Assembly (NCBI RefSeq): GCF_018860525.1
Contig: NZ_JAHKPM010000018.1
Location: 124,001 to 188,000 of the forward strand
Length of the DNA: 64,000 nt
From: Vibrio hepatarius
GTDB lineage: Bacteria > Pseudomonadota > Gammaproteobacteria > Enterobacterales > Vibrionaceae
Direction of reading: 5' to 3'
A program made the translations under genes and the position numbers. The notes below the pieces were generated by a model. The model had not been told where the DNA came from. It did not search any database and saw only the letters and a program-made list of their open reading frames with translations. Shown in pieces: positions 8,303-16,845 of the stretch. Within the stretch, counting starts at the first letter, position 1; every line of letters begins with the position of its first letter.

Positions 8303-8839
8303 ATGAATTTAATCAAAGTTAAGCCTGCAACAGTGTTAGTTTCACTAGCCTTAGCGTCAGCAACGCTTCAAACTGCAACCGCAAAAGATACCGCCGCTCA
8401 ACCCATCATGCCTGCAAATGTAGTCAGCGTTTATAAAGCGCCAGCGGGTCTCACCATTAGTGACATTCAGAGAGAGAAAGTCATTCTAGCGGTTAAGAAG
8501 GCGAGTGAAGGCTGGAAAGAGGCATTTAACCGAGGTGATGCAAGAGCGGCAGCCAGATTTTATGAAACAAACAGTGTTACTACTGCCATCCCATTTGGTA
8601 TCTATATGGGTCAAGAGGCCGCTGAAGGACTTTGGGAGCATATTATTAATAGTGGTTACAAGCACGTAGAGTATAAAAATGCCAAAATTGAAGTCATAGA
8701 TACGAATGCAGCAGTGCTATCTGCATCTTGGGAAATGAATAAAGCCTATGGAATTATTACTAAAGAATTGTGGGTATTACAGGGTGATGACTCAGCTAAG
8801 TTAAGGGTTGATAACTTTGAAGTTGTTGGTGCTAAATAA
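8303..8839 (+). CDS. Exported NTF2/DUF4440-like protein
   Basis: This 178-aa protein has a signal peptide (residues 1-27, ending TATAKDT) and a mature SnoaL/NTF2-like cone fold: EAFNRGDARAAARFYETNSVTTAIPFG, then GLWEHII and a C-terminal beta sheet. Such domains bind small ligands or act as isomerase-like enzymes; no catalytic set can be assigned. The ribosome site GGAGAG sits 5 nt before ATG. It appears to be a single-gene unit ended by a long palindrome at 8859. Confidence 0.7.
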   Translation: MNLIKVKPATVLVSLALASATLQTATAKDTAAQPIMPANVVSVYKAPAGLTISDIQREKVILAVKKASEGWKEAFNRGDARAAARFYETNSVTTAIPFGIYMGQEAAEGLWEHIINSGYKHVEYKNAKIEVIDTNAAVLSASWEMNKAYGIITKELWVLQGDDSAKLRVDNFEVVGAK

Positions 8840-8858
8840 TAGCAACTACCGTCATAGG

Positions 8859-8894
8859 TTTCTTAGCAGGCGCTGATCAGCGCCTACTAAGAAA
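8859..8894. terminator. 36-bp near-perfect palindrome / bidirectional terminator
   Basis: TTTCTTAG and CTAAGAAA enclose AGGCGCTGA/TCAGCGCCT with only one mismatched pair (C/A). With no real loop it would extrude as a long cruciform. It ends the NTF2-like gene and is followed by AGTTGTTT. The rest of 8840-9159 holds no gene that I can see. Confidence 0.7.
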
Positions 8895-9159
8895 AGTTGT
8901 TTAAGAACAAAATATTAAAGTTATTAAACCTTAATAGGTTATTAAAGTTCGTTGCGGCGCTCATTTATCTTATTGTTATTTGTTCTATGTAGTCAGTCAG
9001 AGATTGTGGGTCATCATCGTATATGGGCGGTTTGTTCTAATCTGTTTATTTGGTGGTGTGAAGTTAATGTTAAGATCTAGGTTTGATTAATCGGTAATAG
9101 TACCTCAAGTACTATACTGAACTAACAGTTGAGAAATCCCTGAGTGTGTTGTAGTTGAA

Positions 9160-9951
9160 ATGAAAGTGATGATCGGTGTGTGTTTTCTGTTAGGTAATAT
9201 AAATGTGTTGCTTGCTAAGCCAATATCGGTAACGTTATTTTCTACCAATGACTTCCCTCCATACAGCTACAGTATAAATGGTGAAGCCAAGGGAATTTAT
9301 CCTGATATTGTTCGTCACATAGCAAAATCAATGCCTAACTTTGATGTGACCATTAAACCAGTGCCTTGGAATAGAGGTCTAATGCTGTTAGAAAGTGGCA
9401 AAGGTTTTGGTTTTATGCCCCCTTATTATCTACCTGACGTGCGGCCATACATCAACCCTTACTCAGAGCCTTTATTTGAAGAAACAGTTTCAATTTATTG
9501 TCACATTGATGTGGTTAGAAAATTGAGTGACCCAATTATTTGGCCAGAGACTTTCTATGGTTTGCGTGTTGGTATTAATTCTGGTTATAACTTGGGTGAT
9601 CAGGCATTTTGGCAGGCTCAAGAGCGCGGTGATATTAAGGTTCGAGAAGCGAAAGACCCAGAAGCAAATATATTAATGCTGCGTGAAAAACGCAACGATT
9701 GTTACCTGCACATTTCACTGTCGACTAATTGGACCTTACGCCAGATGCAAAATAAAACAGAAATAGCAAATAGTGATTGGATGGTGATGGTAAAAGAGGT
9801 GAGCTCACAATTTGGCTATATTGGCTATACCGCCATTGCTGATGGTTTTCCATTTAAAAAACAGTTTATCGATATTTTTAATAGTGAGTTTCTTAAGCAA
9901 AGAGAGTCTGGCACGTTAGAAAACGTGATTGCTCCATACCTTGAAGAGTAA
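9160..9951 (+). CDS. Orphan periplasmic solute-binding protein (SBP family 3-like)
   Basis: This 263-aa protein has a signal peptide (residues ~1-19, LLGNINVLLA) followed by a type II periplasmic binding fold: FSTNDFPPYSYSINGEAKGIYPDIV resembles the start of amino-acid-binding proteins. No permease or ATPase gene is adjacent, so it is an orphan that might serve a distant ABC transporter or a sensor. The ligand is unknown. A LysR gene converges on it. Confidence 0.75.
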   Translation: MKVMIGVCFLLGNINVLLAKPISVTLFSTNDFPPYSYSINGEAKGIYPDIVRHIAKSMPNFDVTIKPVPWNRGLMLLESGKGFGFMPPYYLPDVRPYINPYSEPLFEETVSIYCHIDVVRKLSDPIIWPETFYGLRVGINSGYNLGDQAFWQAQERGDIKVREAKDPEANILMLREKRNDCYLHISLSTNWTLRQMQNKTEIANSDWMVMVKEVSSQFGYIGYTAIADGFPFKKQFIDIFNSEFLKQRESGTLENVIAPYLEE

Positions 9952-9991
9952 CCTTCGCTTGTTGTTATTTTAGTGAACAAATAGTTAGATC

Positions 9992-10885
9992 TTAAGGCTT
10001 AGCCATCTTTTGTAGATGCTCGATAAATAACGGTACTTTTTTGGCTAAATGCTTTCTTGATGAATAAAAAGCATACAGAACAAGATCTTCTGGCTCATAT
10101 TCGAGATGCAACTCAGAGAGTTGGCCGTTAGCGATTTCCTCCTGGCATAACTCAATCGGAAGTATAGCGACACCCATTCCAGCAAGTGCGCCTTGTTTCG
10201 CGATCAGACCACTATTGACTCGGAAGGTAGACTGTACTTTCTGAGCAATAAAGCCCCCTTGACGGTTCTTGAAAATCCAAGGTTCGCCCTGTAACACAGA
10301 CAAACTAGTAATACATGGTACATGGAGCAAGTCGCTCAAACTATATGGCTTTGGGTTAGTGTGTAATAGTTTTGGCGCTGCAACCACAGTACTTTGCCAA
10401 CGAATAATCTCTCGTGCTACCCAACTGCTGTCGGGTAATGATCCACGATGAAAGCTTAAAAATACATCAAACCCGTCCAGTAAGTCTGGATTGGGGTTAA
10501 GGCTGGTATCACAACATAATGAAATTGAAGGGTTCTCTGTACAAAAAGAGACAACTGCTTTGGCTAATTGAGGTGAGTCTGGCATAAGTACTCTCAGTTG
10601 GCCAAACGCATCATGACTATGGTGAGTAATATTACATAACGCTTCATTAAGCCTGTCGAAGAGAGGTTGAGTTTGGGTGTAAAGTTGATTGCCTGCTGGT
10701 GTCGGTGAAGTCTTTCGTGTCGTTCGATTAAATAGGCGAGTGTGGAGTGTGTCTTCGAGTAATGCAATGTGCCTACTGACATTTGACGTCGGCAATCCAA
10801 GAAACTCAGACGCCTTTTTGAAACTATTGTTTTCGTAGACACAATGAAAACTTCTCAACCACTGTTGGTCAATTTTTTCTAACAC
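9992..10885 (-). CDS. LysR-family transcriptional regulator
   Basis: This 297-aa protein has an N-terminal winged HTH (SFKKASEFLGLPTSNVSRHIALLEDTLHTRLFNRTTRKTSPT) and a C-terminal effector domain. It resembles the CrgA/DsdC-like branch. It starts at GTG. It is divergent from accD with a 155-bp gap, which makes that accD copy a likely target, as is usual for LysR proteins. The effector is unknown. Confidence 0.88.
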   Translation of the reverse strand: MLEKIDQQWLRSFHCVYENNSFKKASEFLGLPTSNVSRHIALLEDTLHTRLFNRTTRKTSPTPAGNQLYTQTQPLFDRLNEALCNITHHSHDAFGQLRVLMPDSPQLAKAVVSFCTENPSISLCCDTSLNPNPDLLDGFDVFLSFHRGSLPDSSWVAREIIRWQSTVVAAPKLLHTNPKPYSLSDLLHVPCITSLSVLQGEPWIFKNRQGGFIAQKVQSTFRVNSGLIAKQGALAGMGVAILPIELCQEEIANGQLSELHLEYEPEDLVLYAFYSSRKHLAKKVPLFIEHLQKMAKP

Positions 10886-11040
10886 ACGATTATCCTATTT
10901 GGTTGGATTAATAGACCTAAAATAGCCACTTTATTACCATTTTTGGTTTTATACAATGCTTCAACAGGAATCAGTGGAAGGTTATGAATGTACGGAAGCA
11001 GTATATATTGTGCAATTATCAAATGTATGGGACTTTAAAA

Positions 11041-11904
11041 ATGAATTGGCTAGAGAAATTATTCGTTCGTAATAATATAATTAAAACACGCAAGCCTAGG
11101 ATACCAGAGGGTGTTTGGATGCAGTGTCCCGATTGTTCTAAGACTTTATACCAAGCCTTTATCGAACAAAACTTATATGTATGCCCTGAGTGCACGCATC
11201 ATATGAGAATGCCTGCTCGCAGGCGATTAGAATTTTTTCTCGATGAAACAGAGCAAGTTGAACTGGCTAGTGAACTAGAGCCAAAAGATATTATTGGCTT
11301 TAAAGATGTAAAACACTACCAAGATCGTTTACGGCATGCTCAAGAAACGACAGGAGAAAAAGATGCTCTGATAGTCCTAAAAGGTAAGTTGCATGGTTTA
11401 CCCATCGTGGCTTGCGCGTTTGAGTTTTCATTTATGGCGGGATCGATGGGATCGGTCGTGGGAGCAAGATTTGTTACCGCCGTTGAAACCGCGATTACCG
11501 AGAAATGTGGACTGGTGTGTTTTTCAGCTTGTGGTGGAGCACGTATGCAAGAGTCATTAATGTCACTATTGCAGATGTCTAAAACCAGCGCCGCTCTTGG
11601 GCGATTATCTCAACTACGGTTACCGTACATTTCGGTTCTTACAGACCAGACGTTTGGTGGTGTTTCGGCAAGTTTAGCTATGTTGGGTGATATCAATATT
11701 GCTGAACCAAGAGCAAGAATCGGTTTTGCTGGTCGGCGCGTCATAGAGCAAACGGTTCGCCAGCAATTGCCGGATGAATTCCAACGTAGTGAGTTTTTAT
11801 TGGAGCATGGCGCCATCGATATGATTGTGGATAGGAGGTGTATGCGCAAGAGAGTCGCAAGCTTAGTTTCTATGCTTATGAACCAACAAATTGTTGAGAT
11901 CTAA
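11041..11904 (+). CDS. accD: Acetyl-CoA carboxylase beta subunit (AccD) paralogue
   Basis: This 287-aa carboxyltransferase beta subunit has the zinc ribbon CPDC-x15-CPEC near residues 27-48 and the oxyanion segments GGARMQES and [11 protein letters not shown] chose ATG 11041 ([12 protein letters not shown] 8 nt upstream) because it matches canonical AccD; an in-frame upstream ATG at 10984 adds 19 unlikely residues. It lacks the Pro-rich tail of many AccDs and carries small core changes (FAGRRV where E. coli has FAGPRV). It is alone beside a LysR gene, not between truA and folC, so it is probably a second copy. Confidence 0.85.
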   Translation: MNWLEKLFVRNNIIKTRKPRIPEGVWMQCPDCSKTLYQAFIEQNLYVCPECTHHMRMPARRRLEFFLDETEQVELASELEPKDIIGFKDVKHYQDRLRHAQETTGEKDALIVLKGKLHGLPIVACAFEFSFMAGSMGSVVGARFVTAVETAITEKCGLVCFSACGGARMQESLMSLLQMSKTSAALGRLSQLRLPYISVLTDQTFGGVSASLAMLGDINIAEPRARIGFAGRRVIEQTVRQQLPDEFQRSEFLLEHGAIDMIVDRRCMRKRVASLVSMLMNQQIVEI

Positions 11905-12344
11905 ACTCAAAAGTAGGCTGAAATAATAAAGTTGGTCTTCTTCATTTCGTGTGGTTTTAGTCTTTGTCGGCGATTCTTGCCTTATTTAACGGTCAATATT
12001 CGAACGCTATTTATCCATTATCACTACTCAATGAGGTGAATATTTCTTATTCACTTTAGTTCACGCGCTTAAATCCTTTGTATTTGGGTGGTTGATGGTG
12101 TTATTTTGACCATGTCACTTCAGGGCGACAATGTTTTTAAAATTTTGATTTTTAATGCTATTTTTTTTTGATGATCTGATTCACATTAAATCATAAATGT
12201 TTTTTTTGAATAAATTACCTCTCCACTTATCATTTCTTTCCTATTGGGGTTGAAAAGTATTGTTATTTTGAATGGCGCAACATGTTCAAACCATGCATTT
12301 CAACTCTCAACTTATTAAATATTAGAAATTTCTTTGGAGTATTA
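11905..12344. other. Intergenic gap upstream of exported cassette
   Basis: This 440-bp AT-rich region has long T/A runs (around 12160-12210) and no convincing gene. It must carry the promoter of the five-gene cassette that follows. AT content is visibly higher than in the flanking accD gene. Confidence 0.5.
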
Positions 12345-12827
12345 ATGAAACTCACAACATTAAGTGTGTTATTTTCGTCGTTGTATTTTGGTTTGGTTAG
12401 TAATGTTTTTGCTGAAGAGGCAACACTGACATTTAAAGAATCTGTCGACACTGCGTGCGGTGTAAAGATGGTGGCAAATCAAGAAGGTACTATCCTGTTT
12501 GATAGTGAAGAAGCCGCTAGCGAAACCTATGTAAAGTTTACGCCAATCAGCAATGACTCGGGCAAGCAACTGAGTTTAACCGTCGGCCCTTTTGACGGAA
12601 GTATACCGCTTATTAACGGTCAAAACGCTGTAACAAACAACACGAAATTGTGGGTTACTGCAAACGATTCTAGCCAGATAGATTTTGATTCTATAAAAGC
12701 TAAATATAACTTAGAAAGTGGTAAAGAGCACAAGGCTATAGCTGTTGTGAACCATCAAAAAAGTGAAATTATTGAAAGTGAAGCTACGTATACCGTAACC
12801 GCGACCATTCAGCTTACCTGTCTATAG
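12345..12827 (+). CDS. Exported pilin-like protein of unknown function
   Basis: This 160-aa protein starts at the ATG with GGAGT 5 nt upstream; an upstream in-frame ATG would spoil the signal peptide. A signal (residues 1-23, SNVFAEEA) precedes a beta-rich mature part with only two cysteines, one near its start (DTACG) and one at the very end (QLTCL). That spacing, the small size and the position first in the operon resemble pilus-type subunits, but there is no firm family match. It may be the major exported product of the cassette running to 15391. Confidence 0.5.
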   Translation: MKLTTLSVLFSSLYFGLVSNVFAEEATLTFKESVDTACGVKMVANQEGTILFDSEEAASETYVKFTPISNDSGKQLSLTVGPFDGSIPLINGQNAVTNNTKLWVTANDSSQIDFDSIKAKYNLESGKEHKAIAVVNHQKSEIIESEATYTVTATIQLTCL

Positions 12828-12879
12828 TGGTTGTAAATTAAAGTACCTGTAATTAGAGTTGGATAGTTGTAATACACCG

Positions 12880-13365
12880 ATGATGAAATCTCCATTTAAA
12901 TTAATGATGATGTTTATACTGAGCTTAAGTTACTCAGAATTTATTTATGCGCAATCAATAAGTAATCGATCATTAGAAAGTGTATTTTTTAGCACAAATG
13001 ATCGTTTACTGGTTACTTTTGGTAACTTAAATAAATACTCTGAAACCTACAAGATATCGGTGAGTAAATTGTATTTTAGTTTAAATGACGTTACCACTCT
13101 CACTAATAATACTGATAGTGAAAATAGTGAAAAACAACTATCCGATTTTTTTAATAAGATAAAGCCTGAAAGTACTACTAAAAGAAAGCTGAATAAAGTA
13201 TTTAAATTAGCTGCAGGAAAAACACGTAAAGTAAAAATTCCAGTATTCAACTTAGAAAAAAATAAATTTAACTTTTATCGTATTTGTAGTGAGTCTGAAC
13301 CTAAAGGTGGTTATGTATACGAGGTGTGTACGCACTCTGTTATATACTACTCTCAGAAAAAGTAA
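12880..13365 (+). CDS. Exported small protein, Ig/chaperone-like (unrecognised family)
   Basis: This protein of about 161 aa has a signal peptide (FILSLSYSEFIYAQS). I use ATG 12880; a TTG at 12859 and an ATG at 12883 are alternatives. Its second half (KLAAGKTRKVKIPVF ... FNFYRICSES ... VCTHSVIYYSQ) aligns by eye with the 115-aa protein at 14280 (RFRVCS ... CSRVNVYYPQ), so the two are probably paralogues. The beta-rich pattern with a final V-YY strand recalls the first domain of periplasmic pilus chaperones, but this is only a resemblance. Second gene of the exported cassette. Confidence 0.5.
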   Translation: MMKSPFKLMMMFILSLSYSEFIYAQSISNRSLESVFFSTNDRLLVTFGNLNKYSETYKISVSKLYFSLNDVTTLTNNTDSENSEKQLSDFFNKIKPESTTKRKLNKVFKLAAGKTRKVKIPVFNLEKNKFNFYRICSESEPKGGYVYEVCTHSVIYYSQKK

Positions 13366-13374
13366 GGCCGATAT

Positions 13375-14289
13375 ATGAAGTGCTTTTTTGTCTTTTTTTT
13401 AATTACGTTTTCAAATACATTATTTGCATCGTGTGAAATTACAAATATAAGAAATAATGTTAAAAAAGAAAACCTAAAAGAAGGCGATGACTATGTTGAA
13501 AGCGTACCTATGCATATTTGTCACTTTTTAGTAGATGTGAATCCAGTTACAGGACAGAAGTATGATAGTCCGATAATGATATTTAAGATCTCGCCAATTA
13601 AATTAGACTCTGGAGTAAAGTTTAGGCATCGGGTTAGGGTGTCTGTTTCCGGGGCTGCCCATCGTCGTTGCTTGGTTGGCCAAAGAGGGCATTACTTTCG
13701 AGATAGAGATTACTATCCTAATGAAGGTCGATGCCGTACTGTTGACTTCGTTCCAATGAAGTTTAATTTTCAGCGTAATGGTCGTGACTCCAGTGATAAC
13801 CCTATGCTAATTATCTTTAAAATGGACATCTCACAGGTAACAAGCGATAAGTATATTGATTTAAAAATAGGACATGAAACTATCTTGAATCAAGTGATTT
13901 ATTTTGAATATGAACAAGAAAAGATTGAAAATACTCCAGACTCCTGCAGTATAAAAGTTTATGGAGACATCGGAGGTATGATATTTATTGACGAACCTGA
14001 TAAAAGAAATAAAACCTTCGATGTTCATATGCATGCTCAAGGTAGGCGGCGTCTTAAGCTAATAAGTAACTCAAATAGCCCAATCTTAAATGGTAAATTT
14101 GAAGGTTACGCTGTTGAAGAATACAATAATGGAAGAATGGTCAAAGACTCAGTTTGGGAAATGAACGCTGATCATACCCTTACTCTCGCAGGATTTCACG
14201 CTTTAAGACTTGCACCCAAATATAACTATAACAAGTCTGATTTACCACCTGGTGATTATATAACCACATTGGAAATAGTGTGCGAATAA
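13375..14289 (+). CDS. Exported two-domain protein of unknown function
   Basis: This 304-aa protein has a signal peptide (residues 1-18, NTLFASC). The mature part splits around residue 185 into a Cys-containing N-terminal domain and a C-terminal beta domain ending LPPGDYITTLEIVCE, a finish typical of pilin-like or minor tip subunits. A basic patch (RHRVRVSVSGAAHRRC) and a paired-Cys layout are notable. The 3' end overlaps the next gene by 10 bp, so the two are probably translationally coupled. I do not recognise a named family. Confidence 0.5.
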   Translation: MKCFFVFFLITFSNTLFASCEITNIRNNVKKENLKEGDDYVESVPMHICHFLVDVNPVTGQKYDSPIMIFKISPIKLDSGVKFRHRVRVSVSGAAHRRCLVGQRGHYFRDRDYYPNEGRCRTVDFVPMKFNFQRNGRDSSDNPMLIIFKMDISQVTSDKYIDLKIGHETILNQVIYFEYEQEKIENTPDSCSIKVYGDIGGMIFIDEPDKRNKTFDVHMHAQGRRRLKLISNSNSPILNGKFEGYAVEEYNNGRMVKDSVWEMNADHTLTLAGFHALRLAPKYNYNKSDLPPGDYITTLEIVCE

Positions 14290-14627
14290 TATTACTGATC
14301 GTTAGTTTACTACCATTTCATACTCAGGCACATATGCAAGCCCCAAGAGAATTAAATGAAGTGGTGTATAGTCAATTTCCTCAAGTTGAATTAACCCTAG
14401 GAAATGCATACGAGATCGATAAAATCTATTCGCTAGAGGTGAATGGATATTTAGTAGAGGAAGCTATTCGTCTGAAAGGAAATCAAGTGAAGAAACAGTT
14501 GATACAGCTGCCAAAAATTGAGCCAAATAAAGTCAATCGTTTTAGGGTTTGCTCTATGACTGCAGCGACACAAGAGGTAAGAAGTAAGATATGTTCAAGA
14601 GTAAATGTTTATTATCCACAGCGATAA
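14280..14627 (+). CDS. Small exported protein, paralogue of 12880 gene
   Basis: This 115-aa protein starts at GTG inside the end of the previous gene. A short signal (LLIVSLLPFHTQAH) leads to a beta-rich domain with two cysteines (FRVCS, KICSRVNVYYPQ) that parallels the end of the 12880 protein. It overlaps the following OmpA-domain gene by 37 bp. No family recognised. Confidence 0.5.
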   Translation: MRIILLIVSLLPFHTQAHMQAPRELNEVVYSQFPQVELTLGNAYEIDKIYSLEVNGYLVEEAIRLKGNQVKKQLIQLPKIEPNKVNRFRVCSMTAATQEVRSKICSRVNVYYPQR

Positions 14628-15391
14628 TTCTCGCTCTGTGGCTAAATGTTGTCTCGGCAGCAGGCCTGAGTATTCCTAGTGCGTCTGTACCCGGGGGGTA
14701 CGATCGCGTAACCACTTCTGATGGCGTGACTTGTGAATCAACCATAGCCAGTAGTTCTTATGTTCAAGCAGGCTTGATGGGTGTCACTGAAGACAGTGAC
14801 TACAACCGTGTTACTACCCCAAACTATTCGGCTAACATCGAGAATAAAGACGAAGTGGGTGCCTATGTACAAGTGGTGATCCCTTTTGGCGGCGGCAAGC
14901 GTGAGCGTTTGAACTGTAACCGTCTATACAATATTGAAATTGATCGATTAAAAGCAGAGATCGACAAGCTGAAAGCTGAAGCAAATCTAGGCGATATTTG
15001 GTCGCAAGCGAGTGAAGAACAAAATAAAAGCGCTCCTAAGATGATTACAGTCGATGAAACGCGTGGAACTGCACTTTTTGATAGTGACGACTATTCACTG
15101 AACGCTTCGTTTACTTATAAGTTTAACGATGCTGTATTTACACTTCTGGATAATGACCAGTTGAAAGTGAAAGTTATCGTACATACTGATTCCGGTTTGC
15201 CTGAAAATGAAGAGGCTCAATTAGCTGAGCAAAGAGCAGACTCTATCGCAAAGTATTTAGAAAGTCGGGGTATCGATAAGAGTCGGATAAGAGTCCTCGC
15301 AAGAGGGAATTTGTACCCTATTGAGTCAAGTGATACACAGGAAGGGCGTAATGCTAATACACGAGTCGAATTTATTATTGAAGAATTGTAA
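14591..15391 (+). CDS. OmpA C-terminal domain protein closing the exported cassette
   Basis: This 266-aa exported protein has a signal peptide (LWLNVVSAAG). An N-terminal segment carries the motif GAYVQVVIPFGGG, then LNCNRLYNIEIDRLKAEIDKLKAE, a short coiled coil. A C-terminal OmpA/MotB peptidoglycan-binding domain follows (residues ~170-264: VIVHTDSGLPENEEAQLAEQRA, then RNANTRVEFIIEE). It probably anchors an assembly to peptidoglycan. It is the last gene of the cassette. Confidence 0.7.
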   Translation: MFKSKCLLSTAIILALWLNVVSAAGLSIPSASVPGGYDRVTTSDGVTCESTIASSSYVQAGLMGVTEDSDYNRVTTPNYSANIENKDEVGAYVQVVIPFGGGKRERLNCNRLYNIEIDRLKAEIDKLKAEANLGDIWSQASEEQNKSAPKMITVDETRGTALFDSDDYSLNASFTYKFNDAVFTLLDNDQLKVKVIVHTDSGLPENEEAQLAEQRADSIAKYLESRGIDKSRIRVLARGNLYPIESSDTQEGRNANTRVEFIIEEL

Positions 15392-15524
15392 TTAATGGGC
15401 AAAGTATCTGCATCAATCAATATAAAAGCGTTTGTTTGACATTTTATTGGCCATTTTTTGCCAAAGTAATCCATTTTCAATTCTGCATCGTATAAATCAT
15501 TAGATTGAACTAGGAGAAGACGAA

Positions 15525-15776
15525 ATGGAATTGCAAATCGAATCATTGGAAGGTGGAATTTACTTAGCTTACTCTGTAGATGGCGAGGATAGAATGCTTT
15601 TACGTGATAGAAAGCATGATCCTCTGAAGTTCCAGAGTTTGTGTCAGGCAAAAGAGCATTTTAAAGATGAAAATTATCATAGTGCTTGTCTTGTTCACTT
15701 GAGTGCTTACGATGAAATGTGCGGTGAAAACATAGCAGCAGGGATCCCGCTTAAAACTGAACTGCAATGGTTCTGA
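15525..15776 (+). CDS. DUF6482-like small protein
   Basis: This 83-aa cytoplasmic protein (MELQIESLEGGIYLAYSVDG ... FQSLCQAKEHF) resembles a small conserved gamma-proteobacterial family that databases often mislabel as a Na+-NQR subunit. The ribosome site AGGAG lies 8 nt before ATG. Function unknown. A strong terminator follows at 15811. Confidence 0.65.
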   Translation: MELQIESLEGGIYLAYSVDGEDRMLLRDRKHDPLKFQSLCQAKEHFKDENYHSACLVHLSAYDEMCGENIAAGIPLKTELQWF

Positions 15777-15810
15777 CACAAACACTTCTTCTGCAACCCT
15801 TTTCAATGTT

Positions 15811-15836
15811 TAGGTCAAAGCATTCGCTTTGACCTA
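15811..15836. terminator. Hairpin between DUF6482 gene and liuE
   Basis: A perfect 11-bp stem (TAGGTCAAAGC / GCTTTGACCTA) with an ATTC loop lies in a convergent gap and probably serves both sides. Confidence 0.7.
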
Positions 15837-15939
15837 TCGTGGTTTGGCTTGCTACCCAATCGAGTCGCTCGGTCTTGTGATTGATTTCTATTGAGTATGA
15901 TATGTTGGTACTGCAATTATGTCAGCCGCAAATTAACGC

Positions 15940-16845
15940 TTAGCGTCGCAAAGCGAGTGAGACTTTGGATGTAGGTTTACGACCAAGAGCCTCACTGATT
16001 TCCCAACCCGCTTGGGCAAGGCAGTGCAAATCAATGCCTGTTTCTATACCTAAGCCGTGACATAGATAAACTACATCTTCGGTGGCCACATTACCCGAAG
16101 CTCCGGCCGCGTATGGGCAACCGCCTAAACCTGCAACGCTGCTGTCTATAACTCGGACGCCCATTTGCAGAGACTGATAAATATTGGACAGTGCCTGTCC
16201 ATAGGTATCGTGAAAATGTACTGCAATGCGCTCAAGTGATACTTGAGCGCTTACAGCACTTATCACCTTTGCAACTCGCATTGGTGTTGCTGTTCCTATG
16301 GTGTCTCCGAGCGAGACCTCATAGCAGCCGAGATCAATGAGCGACTTAGCGATATGGGCTACTTGGTCTGGATCGGTCGGGCCATCATAAGGGCAATCAA
16401 CAATACAGGATAAATATCCCCTCACAGGGATACCTTTCAACTTTGCTTGCTCGATGACGGGCTTGAACATGGCCAAGCTGTCTTCAATGGAGCAGTTGAT
16501 GTTTTTTTTGCAAAAGCCCTCTGATGCGGAAGTAAACACCGCAACTTCACTAGCGTTTGCTATTAGTGCCTTTTCTAGCCCTTTGAGGTTGGGAGTAAGC
16601 GCGCTATATTGAATATGAGGGGCACGCCTTATCTGTTGCATGACATCCAATGAATCGGCCATTTGTGGTACCCACTTGGGAGATACAAATGCACCAGCCT
16701 CAATAAAACTGAGCCCACTGGTTGAGAGTTGATTGATCAGTTTAACCTTAGCTTGTGTTGAAACAGCACTCTCATTTTGTAAGCCATCACGAGGTCCGAC
16801 CTCAACGATTTTGACTGATTTAGGAAGTACCATGTTTAGACTCAT
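15940..16845 (-). CDS. liuE: Hydroxymethylglutaryl-CoA lyase
   Basis: This 301-aa TIM-barrel lyase cleaves HMG-CoA to acetoacetate and acetyl-CoA, the last step of leucine degradation. Visible motifs are EVGPRDGLQNE at the N-terminus (catalytic Arg/Asp), the metal-site HFHDTYGQA, and the catalytic Cys loop GLGGCPYAAGASGNVATEDVV. Its ATG overlaps the liuC stop codon (ATGA). In other gamma-proteobacteria liuD usually lies between liuC and liuE; it is missing here. Confidence 0.93.
   Translation of the reverse strand: MSLNMVLPKSVKIVEVGPRDGLQNESAVSTQAKVKLINQLSTSGLSFIEAGAFVSPKWVPQMADSLDVMQQIRRAPHIQYSALTPNLKGLEKALIANASEVAVFTSASEGFCKKNINCSIEDSLAMFKPVIEQAKLKGIPVRGYLSCIVDCPYDGPTDPDQVAHIAKSLIDLGCYEVSLGDTIGTATPMRVAKVISAVSAQVSLERIAVHFHDTYGQALSNIYQSLQMGVRVIDSSVAGLGGCPYAAGASGNVATEDVVYLCHGLGIETGIDLHCLAQAGWEISEALGRKPTSKVSLALRR

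Noticed and set aside
12345..15391. A standard chaperone-usher pilus operon
   Set aside because: No usher-sized outer-membrane protein is present, and the small proteins are too short for two-domain chaperones.
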